Below, in pieces: positions 26,951 to 33,838 of a stretch of DNA of 64,000 bases. The translations under genes and the position numbers were made by a program. The notes beneath the pieces were generated by a model that saw only the letters and a program-made list of their open reading frames with translations, was not told the DNA's origin and ran no database searches. This stretch comes from Microbacteriaceae bacterium PS02070 (GTDB lineage Bacteria; Actinomycetota; Actinomycetes; Actinomycetales; Microbacteriaceae). Numbering within the stretch: the first letter of the stretch is position 1; each line of letters starts with the position of its first letter. Location: positions 124,001-188,000 of the forward strand of contig JASCPE010000003.1 in the NCBI GenBank assembly GCA_029959865.1, given 5' to 3'.

Positions 26951-27656
26951 AGCACAACTGCGGCGCTCATCACCGACACGCCGACCCGTGACCCACCTCA
27001 ACACGGCGTGTCTCTCCTCGACGCCGCAGTTGTGCTCGGGAGCGAAAGGCGGGTGTGCGGCCTCCAAGACGGGAGGGCACGCATTCGCCCGCAGGACTGT
27101 GGCCCCGTCACCGACTGAGATCCCACCCCGTCACTGACTCAGAACCCATCCCGGGATCCGCACAACTGCGGCGTCCACCCGCGACACGCCGACCATGACC
27201 CACGTCAACACGGCGTGTCGCCCCTCAACGCCGCAGTTGTGCTCGGGAACGAGAGGCGGGTGGCCGGCCTCCAAGACGGGAGGGCACGCATTCGCCCGCG
27301 GGACTGCGGCCCCGTCACCGACTGAGATCCCACCCCGTCACTGACTCAGAACCCACCCCGGGATCCGCACAACTGCGGCGCCCATCACCGACACGCCGAC
27401 CATGACCCACCTCAACACGGCGTGTCGCCCCTCAACGCCGCAGTTGTGCTCGGGAACGAAAGGCGGGTGGCCGGCCTCCAAGACGGGAGGGCACGCATTC
27501 GCCCGCAGGACTGCGGCCCCGTCACCGACTCAGATCCGACCCCGTCACTGGGTCAGAACCCTCCCCGGGATCCGCACAACTGCGGCGCCCATCACCAACA
27601 CGCCGACCGTGACCCACCTCAACACGGCGTGTCGCCCCTCAACGCCGCAGTTGTGC
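26951..27656. repeat. tandem array: four double hairpins, 207-208 bp period
   Basis: No gene lies between 26911 and 27704. Four near-identical double hairpins occupy 26951-27036, 27160-27242, 27367-27449 and 27574-27656, separated by three conserved spacers of 123-124 bp. In each, the outer arms are GCACAACTGCGGCG and CGCCGCAGTTGTGC (14 bp, perfect; 15 bp in copy 1), and an inner stem CGACACGCCG/CGGCGTGTCG (10 bp, last pairs variable) surrounds a loop of about 20 nt. Start-to-start distances are 208, 207 and 207 bp. The array lies between the convergent 3' ends of the sensor kinase and the ferredoxin-reductase-like gene. Short open frames through it show no coding character and simply repeat with the unit. 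Confidence 0.95.
27310..27355. repeat. 23-bp imperfect direct repeat inside each array spacer
   Basis: Two adjacent 23-bp units (27310-27332 and 27333-27355), each starting CCCCGTCAC(C/T)GACT and differing at four positions. The same pair recurs in the first and, with more changes, the third spacer. This is a second level of repetition inside the 207-bp unit. Confidence 0.8.
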
Positions 27657-27704
27657 TCGCGGCCGGGCGGTGGACACGCGGCCGGGTCGTGACGACGGTG
27701 CGGG

Positions 27705-29258
27705 TTAGTAGCCGGCGAAGGCGTCGGTCGTGACCGAACGTGCCCGCTGGAGCGCGGGGGTGAGGTCGGCGATCAGCCCGGGCGGTCCTGAGATGAACGC
27801 GTGACGCTCGGACAGGTCAGGTACGGCCCGCTGAAGGTTGTCGGCGTCCAGCCGCGCTCCCTGCGTCCAGGTCCAGGTGCGCGGCAGGTCGGCGGGCGCG
27901 TCACGTGTGAAGACGATGACGGGAACGCCCGCGGCAGCGAGGTCATCACGGAAGGCGAGCTCCTCAGAGCCGGATGCGACGTAGACGACAACCACATCGC
28001 GGTCTCCGCCAGACAGACGCAGGTGGCGCAACTGCGACACGAACGGCGTGATGCCGATACCCGCCGCGACCAGAAGGACCGGGGTCTTCGGGTCACGAGG
28101 GAGCACGAAATCACCCCACACTCCGGTCGCCCACAAGCGCTTCCCGGGCTGGACCTCGGCCAACGCCTGCTTATAGCTGGAGGTCGACCCCTCGCGCAGC
28201 GCGATTTTGACGAGCGGAAGCTCTTCGGGCGCAGACACGATACTGAACTCGCGCCGCACCCCACGCGCGTCGGGGCGAGCATGCGGGACCTCGAGCTCGA
28301 GATACTGACCGGGCGCGAAGGTGAAGCCACGACCGGCGCGGAACGTCAGCTCGCGCACTGACGGCGTGAGCGCTTCTCGTTCGACGAAGGTGAGTCGCAC
28401 CCCGCGGCGCAGGCAGAAGGCGAAAGCGACGAGGTTCCCGATCAGGAGAGCTCGCTCCTGGCCGAGCGAGATGGCGCCGAGTGAGATCGGCCACCCAGCG
28501 AGCACCCCGACCACGACCGCCACGACGTACTGCTGCCACCGGCGCGGGGGGAGGGTGAGCGGCTCAGACAACATGAACACACCGAGGAAGAGGAAGGGCG
28601 ATGCCCACAGCACCTGCGGAAGGATCATGCCGAGATCGACCTGCAGGCCCGCCGACTGGTATTGCAGCACGGTTCGAGCAAAGGCGACCACCACCGCCAC
28701 CACGACAAAGAGCAGGACGACGCGCAGCTTCTCGGTGCGGATGAGGACGAGGAGTCCGCACACGATCACCGGCACGGCGAGGATCGGTGTCCCCACCCAC
28801 CACGACGATGATCCGAGACTCGGAAGCCAGATGCTCACGATCGTGAGTACGGCGGCACCGACGGCCGCGGGATTGAAAATGTGGCGTTCGCGCCAGACCA
28901 GCAGATACTTCGAGGCGGCCGCGACAGCGGCAGCCAGGGCAAGTCCGAGAAGCGCCAGCGGTTCGAGCGTCGGTCGCAGCACGAAGAAGAGGATGAGCGC
29001 CGTGATCGCAGAGACTTCCCAGCGCAACCCTCGGCGCAGGAGGAGGTGCGCCAGCGCGTCGACCGCCACCGTCACGGCGCCGAGGACGGCAAGACTCACG
29101 ACCATGTCGACGGGACCCGCCACGAGCACGTCGAAGAAGGACGCGATGATCGCGATCACCGCGAGAGCAGCGAGGCTGAGCAAGACAAGTCGGTACATCG
29201 AGAGGCGACCGAGCGCCCCGTAGACACGATTCCAGACCGAGAGGGCTGAGGTGATCAT
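27705..29258 (-). CDS. membrane-anchored ferredoxin-NADP-reductase-like flavoprotein (RnfD/NqrB-like N-terminus)
   Basis: Protein of 517 aa in two parts. Residues 1-~280 hold about nine TM segments resembling the RnfD/NqrB integral subunit (for example ALILFFVLRPTLEPLALLGL and FNPAAVGAAVLTIVSIWLPS). Residues ~285-517 form an FNR module: FTFAPGQYLELEV, FAD motif RREFSIVSAP, NAD(P) motif VLLVAAGIGITPFVSQL, and the C-terminal ISGPPGLI. It would pass electrons between NAD(P)H and a membrane or covalent-flavin acceptor. The ATG overlaps the apbE stop (ATGA), which places it third in a coupled operon with the FMN lipoprotein and ApbE. Confidence 0.88.
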   Translation of the reverse strand: MITSALSVWNRVYGALGRLSMYRLVLLSLAALAVIAIIASFFDVLVAGPVDMVVSLAVLGAVTVAVDALAHLLLRRGLRWEVSAITALILFFVLRPTLEPLALLGLALAAAVAAASKYLLVWRERHIFNPAAVGAAVLTIVSIWLPSLGSSSWWVGTPILAVPVIVCGLLVLIRTEKLRVVLLFVVVAVVVAFARTVLQYQSAGLQVDLGMILPQVLWASPFLFLGVFMLSEPLTLPPRRWQQYVVAVVVGVLAGWPISLGAISLGQERALLIGNLVAFAFCLRRGVRLTFVEREALTPSVRELTFRAGRGFTFAPGQYLELEVPHARPDARGVRREFSIVSAPEELPLVKIALREGSTSSYKQALAEVQPGKRLWATGVWGDFVLPRDPKTPVLLVAAGIGITPFVSQLRHLRLSGGDRDVVVVYVASGSEELAFRDDLAAAGVPVIVFTRDAPADLPRTWTWTQGARLDADNLQRAVPDLSERHAFISGPPGLIADLTPALQRARSVTTDAFAGY

Positions 29259-30139
29259 CGGTGCAGCTCCGCTCTGTTTCCCGGCGACCACTCGACGCGG
29301 CCGGCCGTCGTCATCCGCACCCACGACACTCCCCACTCGGCGGCGAGCTTCTCGCCTCCTTCGAAGAAGAGTGCCGTCGCGATGGCATCGGCATGCATCG
29401 CCGTCTCCGCTACTGCCCACGTCGCCGCAACGGTGCGCACAGGCACCCCGGTGCGGGCATCGAGGACATGATGGAGGCCATCGCCCCACGCGCGGCGGCC
29501 GACGGCCGAGGCACACAGCGCCTCGTTCGTGATCGTCCACACACCGATCGCGCGCGACGGATCGAACGGGTGCTCCAGACCGATGCGCTGCGTCCCGCGG
29601 CGCACCGCGATATCCCCTCCCGCATCCACGACGACAGTGCCTCCCACGCGGGAGGTGAGGACATCGGCGACACGGTCGACGAGACGCCCCTTACCGAGAG
29701 CACCCACATCCAGTACCGCGGGCGCGGCGACGCGAAGCGTTTCCGGGGTCCACGCCACGCAGTCCTGCCAGTCGCGAGGGGCAGAGGATGGACCACGATC
29801 GACGAAAGAGTAGGCAGCGTCGTATCCGCGCCGCGCCAGCACGTCTCCCACGAGGGGGTTGACCGCACCGGAGGTCGCTTCACTCAGCGCGACGTAGGCA
29901 TCGAGCATCTCGCCGGTATCCGCCGGGGCCGGGACCACCTCCGCGCCGCGGGACAGCGTGCACACGACAGAGTCTTCGCGGAAGCGGGACCAGTCGCGGT
30001 CGAACTCAGAAATACAGGAATCGATCTCGGCACGAAGGGATGCGCCGAGTGGGGCCTCCGTTTCGATGTGCCAGAGCGTGCCGATAGCCTCGAAGGTCCA
30101 TACTTTCGGGGGTGCACCTATGGCCGTCGCCACGGTCAC
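29255..30139 (-). CDS. apbE: FAD:protein FMN transferase ApbE
   Basis: Attaches FMN covalently to Thr/Ser of target proteins, using FAD and Mg2+. 294 aa, full length. Motifs: GTLWHIETEAPLG near the N-terminus, DVGALGKGRLVDRV, VVDAGGDIAVRRG, HHVLDARTGVPV and HADAIATALFFEGG. No signal peptide or lipobox is evident, so it may act in the cytoplasm before export of the target. The GTG overlaps the FMN-binding lipoprotein stop by 4 bp, and that lipoprotein is its probable substrate. Confidence 0.93.
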   Translation of the reverse strand: MTVATAIGAPPKVWTFEAIGTLWHIETEAPLGASLRAEIDSCISEFDRDWSRFREDSVVCTLSRGAEVVPAPADTGEMLDAYVALSEATSGAVNPLVGDVLARRGYDAAYSFVDRGPSSAPRDWQDCVAWTPETLRVAAPAVLDVGALGKGRLVDRVADVLTSRVGGTVVVDAGGDIAVRRGTQRIGLEHPFDPSRAIGVWTITNEALCASAVGRRAWGDGLHHVLDARTGVPVRTVAATWAVAETAMHADAIATALFFEGGEKLAAEWGVSWVRMTTAGRVEWSPGNRAELHR

Positions 30140-30603
30140 GCCAGAGCGTCTTCCTTGATTGCTTCGATCGCTTCGTTGAAACCAGAACTCGTCAGCGAGG
30201 ACCCGGCGACACGGGAGACGTTGAGATCATCGATATCCTTCCCCACGACTTCGTCGCTGATACCGCCGATGAACTGCGACTGGTACTGCTCGGACTCCCG
30301 CTGGGTCGGGTTGCCGGTGACCTCGACAGCGGTCACGACGTCACCCTCGAGAGTGACGGTGACGCTGATCTCCTCGACGCTCTCCGGCGTCGCGTACGCG
30401 CCCGACGCGGTATAGCTCCCATCGGCGTATGAGGCCCCCGACGCGGATCCTTCCGTGGCGCCACCTGCCTCGTCGGTACTGTCCGGGACGCTCGAGGTAT
30501 CCTCGGCCGGGCCTGCGCAGCCGGCGAGCACGAACGCTCCGGCGGCCGTGAGAACGGCGGCGCCGGCGCGGATGGGGCGCGGAGTCTGGGCGAGTCGGGT
30601 CAT
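30136..30603 (-). CDS. FMN-binding domain lipoprotein
   Basis: Protein of 155 aa. Signal peptide with lipobox (AFVLAGC, Cys about residue 29), an acidic Ser/Thr linker, and a single FMN_bind domain whose AGSSLTSSGF segment matches the region where ApbE attaches FMN. An extracytoplasmic electron carrier is inferred from the operon. The ATG at 30603 has AGGAGG 8-10 nt upstream; longer readings precede the signal sequence and lack a ribosome site. Confidence 0.88.
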   Translation of the reverse strand: MTRLAQTPRPIRAGAAVLTAAGAFVLAGCAGPAEDTSSVPDSTDEAGGATEGSASGASYADGSYTASGAYATPESVEEISVTVTLEGDVVTAVEVTGNPTQRESEQYQSQFIGGISDEVVGKDIDDLNVSRVAGSSLTSSGFNEAIEAIKEDALA

Positions 30604-30697
30604 CTGGTGCCTCCTGGGAATCGGATGTCTCCGCCAACCGTACGAACCCACGTGGGTGTGAGCCTGTGCGCCGACTATGCGTCTGCTGGACCTCCGG

Positions 30698-31732
30698 TTA
30701 CGCGGCACCGTCGAACATGCTCGTGACAGAACCATCCTCGAAAACCTCGCGGATGGCGCGCGCCAGGAGAGGCGCGATCTCGAGGATCGTGAGGGTATCG
30801 AACCGCTTCTCGAGAGGAACGGGGATCGAATCGGTCACGACGACCTCATCGACCGCCTCGTCCTGAAGGTGCTCGGCAGCGGGGTCGCTGAAGATCGCGT
30901 GTGTCGCCGCCACGATGACCTTCGATGCCCCGTTGGCTTTCAGCGCCTGCGCGGCCTTGACGATCGTCCCGCCGGTGTCGATCATGTCGTCGACGAGCAG
31001 GCAGACGCGACCCTCGACCTGACCCACGATCTCGTTGACGGTGACCTGGTTGGCCACGTTCGGATCGCGGCGCTTGTGGATGATCGCGAGCGGCGCACCG
31101 AGGCTGTCCGACCAGGTGTCGGCGACCCGAACACGGCCGGTGTCCGGGGAGACGACAGTGAGGTGGGCGCGGTCCTCGGGCGAGAGTGTGCGCTCGAAGT
31201 ACTCCAGGAGAACGGGCTTGGCGAAAAGGTGATCGACCGGACCGTCGAAGAAGCCCTGGATCTGCGCGGCATGCAGATCGACGCTCATGATGCGATCCGC
31301 ACCCGCCGTGCCGAGGAGGTCGGCGACCAGGCGCGCGCTGATGGGCTCACGGCCGCGCCCCTTCTTGTCCTGGCGTGAGTAGGGGTAGTACGGGGCGACC
31401 ACGGTGATGCGCTTGGCCGAGGCACGCTTTGCGGCATCGATCATGATGAGCACTTCCATGAGCCATTCGTTGACCGGCGGCCCGAACGTCTGGATGATGA
31501 ACGCGTCGCAGCCGCGGATCGACACCTCGAAGCGGGTGAGGATCTCCCCCGACGCGAAGGTGCGGTGCTCGGTGGGCACGAGCTCGGTACCCAGCGCTTG
31601 CGCGACCTGCGTCGCAAGGGTTTCGTGCGAGCGGCCCGCGGCCACAACGAGCCGCTTCTTGGTTTTGGCGACCAGGCCCGGCGCGACGCCGTGCTCTACA
31701 TCAAGGTCGATCGTGTGCTTCTTGCGAGCCAT
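30698..31732 (-). CDS. prs: ribose-phosphate pyrophosphokinase (PRPP synthetase)
   Basis: Makes PRPP from ribose 5-phosphate and ATP for nucleotide, His and Trp synthesis; 344 aa. Motifs: SGEILTRFEVSIRGCDAFIIQ, YYPYSRQDKKGRGREPISA, metal-binding DLHAAQIQGFF, flexible loop KRRDPNVANQ and PRPP loop CLLVDDMIDTGGTIVKAA. The ATG at 31732 gives a 32-bp overlap with the glmU 3' end; the N-terminal extension MARKKHTIDLDVEHG is typical of Microbacteriaceae versions. Confidence 0.95.
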   Translation of the reverse strand: MARKKHTIDLDVEHGVAPGLVAKTKKRLVVAAGRSHETLATQVAQALGTELVPTEHRTFASGEILTRFEVSIRGCDAFIIQTFGPPVNEWLMEVLIMIDAAKRASAKRITVVAPYYPYSRQDKKGRGREPISARLVADLLGTAGADRIMSVDLHAAQIQGFFDGPVDHLFAKPVLLEYFERTLSPEDRAHLTVVSPDTGRVRVADTWSDSLGAPLAIIHKRRDPNVANQVTVNEIVGQVEGRVCLLVDDMIDTGGTIVKAAQALKANGASKVIVAATHAIFSDPAAEHLQDEAVDEVVVTDSIPVPLEKRFDTLTILEIAPLLARAIREVFEDGSVTSMFDGAA

Positions 31733-33185
31733 CGTCCGCTTTCTGTGTTGCGCGGGCCCTTTCGGCGGCATCCGCTGCCGCCGTACCCGCGCGGTTCTTC
31801 TCGACCCACCCCTCGACATTTCGCTGAGGGGCCACGCTCAGAGCCAGCGCACCGGGGGGAACGTCCTTGCGGACAACCGCACCGGCGCCGGTTTTGGCGC
31901 CGTCTCCGATCCTAACGGGCGCGACGAAGACGTTGTGCGAGCCGGAGTGCACGCCGTCGCCGATCTCCGTGCGGTGCTTGGCGAGGTCGTCATAGTTCGC
32001 GGTGATCGCACCGGCCCCGAGGTTCACGTCACGACCGATCGTGGTGTCGCCGATGTAGGACAGGTGGGGCACCTTGCTGTTCTCACCGATCGTGGAGTTC
32101 TTCGTCTCGACGAACGTGCCGACCTTTGCGCCTTCCGAGAGCTCGGTCCCCGGGCGCAGGTATGCGAACGGTCCGACGGTGGCGCGCGGACCGATGACGG
32201 CCAGCGTGGCGTCGGCGCGTCGGATGACAGCGCGTTCTCCCACCTCGCAGTCCTCGAGCGAGGTGTCCGGCCCGATCGTGGCGCCCTCGCCGACGACCGT
32301 CGCGCGCAGGATGTGGGTGTTGGGCAACACCGTGACGTCGCGTGCGAGGGTCGCTGTGACGTCTATCCAGGTCGTCGCGGGATCCTGGACGGTGACTCCC
32401 TCTCGTTGCCACTTGGCCACCGTGCGCGCGTTGAGCAGCCGCGCGGCCTCGGACAGCTGCACACGGTCATTGACGCCGAGCGCGACGCTCGCGTCCGGTG
32501 CGGTAAGTGCTGCGACCTGAAGCCGCGAGGCACGCATCAGGCCGATGACATCGGTGAGGTACAGCTCGCCCTGGGCGTTGGCGTTCCCGATCAAAGCGAT
32601 GTGGGTACGCAATGCTTCCGCCGCAAAGATGTAGACGCCGGCGTTGATCTCGGTGACCGCGGCTTCCTCGTCGGTCGCGTCCTTCTGCTCCACAATGCGC
32701 TCGACGCCGTCGCCCGCGTCGCGGATGACGCGCCCGTATCCGCTCGGATCGTCGAGGACCGCGGTCAGAAGGGTCGCCGCGGCAGCGCGGGATCGATGCG
32801 TCGCAACGAGGGCGTCCAGCGTGGCGGCTTCGATGAGCGGGACGTCGCCGCTGAGGACGAGGACGTCACCGTCGAAGCTCGGCAGATCATCGAGCGCGAT
32901 CTGAACGGCGCGACCGGTACCCGGAATGTCGTCCTGGTCGACGACGCGGATGTCGGGGTCAATCCCCGTGACCGCCTCGGCGATCTGGTCGCGTTCGTGG
33001 CGCAGGACGACCCGCACGTGGTCGGGATGGAGGTCTCGTGCGATATCGAGCACGTGCCCGAGGAGGGGACGACCGCCGATGCGGTGCAACACCTTCGGGA
33101 GCGACGACTTCATTCGGGTGCCCTGACCCGCCGCCAGGATGATGATCGCCAGGGGGCGAGTCTCGTTCACCGTCGTATCCGTCAT
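31701..33185 (-). CDS. glmU: bifunctional N-acetylglucosamine-1-P uridyltransferase/glucosamine-1-P acetyltransferase
   Basis: Makes UDP-GlcNAc for the cell wall; 494 aa. The uridyltransferase domain shows IILAAGQGTRMKSSLPKVLH and LSGDVPLI; the C-terminal acyltransferase is a left-handed beta helix (IGPDTSLEDCEVGERAVI, VGPFAYLRPGTELSEGAKVG, HLSYIGDTTIGRDVNLGAG) with a charged Ala-rich tail. The ATG at 33185 lies 1 nt beyond the 3' end of tRNA-Gln, so no separate ribosome site fits. GTG 33170 is an alternative start. Overlaps prs by 32 bp. Confidence 0.93.
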   Translation of the reverse strand: MTDTTVNETRPLAIIILAAGQGTRMKSSLPKVLHRIGGRPLLGHVLDIARDLHPDHVRVVLRHERDQIAEAVTGIDPDIRVVDQDDIPGTGRAVQIALDDLPSFDGDVLVLSGDVPLIEAATLDALVATHRSRAAAATLLTAVLDDPSGYGRVIRDAGDGVERIVEQKDATDEEAAVTEINAGVYIFAAEALRTHIALIGNANAQGELYLTDVIGLMRASRLQVAALTAPDASVALGVNDRVQLSEAARLLNARTVAKWQREGVTVQDPATTWIDVTATLARDVTVLPNTHILRATVVGEGATIGPDTSLEDCEVGERAVIRRADATLAVIGPRATVGPFAYLRPGTELSEGAKVGTFVETKNSTIGENSKVPHLSYIGDTTIGRDVNLGAGAITANYDDLAKHRTEIGDGVHSGSHNVFVAPVRIGDGAKTGAGAVVRKDVPPGALALSVAPQRNVEGWVEKNRAGTAAADAAERARATQKADDGSQEAHDRP

Positions 33186-33186
33186 G

Positions 33187-33258
33187 CTCCGCCGCCAGGA
33201 CTCGAACCTAGACCTCACAGCTCCAAAGGCTGTCGTGCTGCCATTACACCACGGCGGA
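33187..33258 (-). tRNA. tRNA-Gln (anticodon UUG)
   Basis: A 72-nt cloverleaf: acceptor TCCGCCG/CGGCGGA, anticodon stem ACAGC/GCTGT with loop CTTTGGA (anticodon UUG), T loop TTCGAGT, discriminator G73. CCA is not encoded. The first base after G73 is C and the next three are the glmU ATG. Confidence 0.95.
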
Positions 33259-33312
33259 CCGCGGCCGCCTGTCCCGGCCACCGCCTGGACAAGTCTGCCA
33301 TGAGCCACGCGC

Positions 33313-33318
33313 GATAAT
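33313..33318 (+). promoter_or_regulatory. -10 box of the marR-type gene
   Basis: GATAAT, 6 nt before the GTG at 33325; predicts a leaderless transcript. Confidence 0.5.
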
Positions 33319-33324
33319 GGCACG

Positions 33325-33822
33325 GTGAGCACCGAATCGGACGAGGTCGACAGGATCGTCGGCGCGTGGAACACGCAGCGGCCCGACCTCGATTTCTCGC
33401 CGTTGGAGGTGTTCTCCCGCGTCGACCGTCTCAGCAAGCATCTGGACCGCGCGCGCCGAGAAGCGTTCCGGCGCAGTGACCTGGAGCCGTGGGAATGGGA
33501 CGTCCTCTCGGCCCTGCGCCGCGCCGGGGAGCCATACCAATTGAGCCCGAAGCAGCTCCTGCTGCAGACCCTCGTCTCCAGCGGCACCATGACCAACCGC
33601 ATCGACCGGCTCGTCGCTCGCCGCCTTGTCCGGCGCGTCCCGGATCCGATCGATGGGCGCAGCGTTTTGGTCACGCTCACCGACGACGGTCGCATCCGAG
33701 TAGATGCCGCCATCACGCGCCTCGTGGACGCCGAGGCCGCGATCCTCGCCGTCGTGCCACGTCAGGACCGTGAACGGCTGGCCGGTCTCCTGCGCAAGCT
33801 CAGCCTCAGCTTCGATAGCTGA
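33325..33822 (+). CDS. MarR-family transcriptional regulator
   Basis: Winged-helix repressor of 165 aa that binds DNA as a dimer and usually responds to small phenolic ligands or oxidation. Dimerisation helices at both ends, wHTH in the middle (LSPKQLLLQTLVSSGTMTNRIDRL as recognition region, then the wing RRVPDPIDGRSVLVTLTDDG). The SGTMTNRIDRL segment is the MarR recognition helix. Convergent with the ABC-F gene, 16 bp between stops. No obvious palindromic operator in its 66-bp upstream gap. Confidence 0.9.
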   Translation: MSTESDEVDRIVGAWNTQRPDLDFSPLEVFSRVDRLSKHLDRARREAFRRSDLEPWEWDVLSALRRAGEPYQLSPKQLLLQTLVSSGTMTNRIDRLVARRLVRRVPDPIDGRSVLVTLTDDGRIRVDAAITRLVDAEAAILAVVPRQDRERLAGLLRKLSLSFDS

Positions 33823-33838
33823 GGAGAGCACCGCTGAA

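Noticed and set aside
25246..26979. Minus-strand open frame (577 codons) opposite the sensor kinase
   Set aside because: Shadow; low-complexity Gly/Arg product without any domain, and the kinase boxes are intact on the plus strand.
26951..27656. CRISPR array
   Set aside because: Spacers are 123-124 bp and nearly identical to each other, repeats are 83-86 bp double hairpins, and no cas gene is present.
26951..27656. Integron attC cassette array
   Set aside because: No integrase, no cassette genes between the hairpins, and no RYYYAAC core sites flank the units.
27402..27692. Small proteins encoded by the repeat array
   Set aside because: Open frames recur with the unit in more than one frame, lack ribosome sites and cross the stems; they follow from the repeat, not from coding selection.
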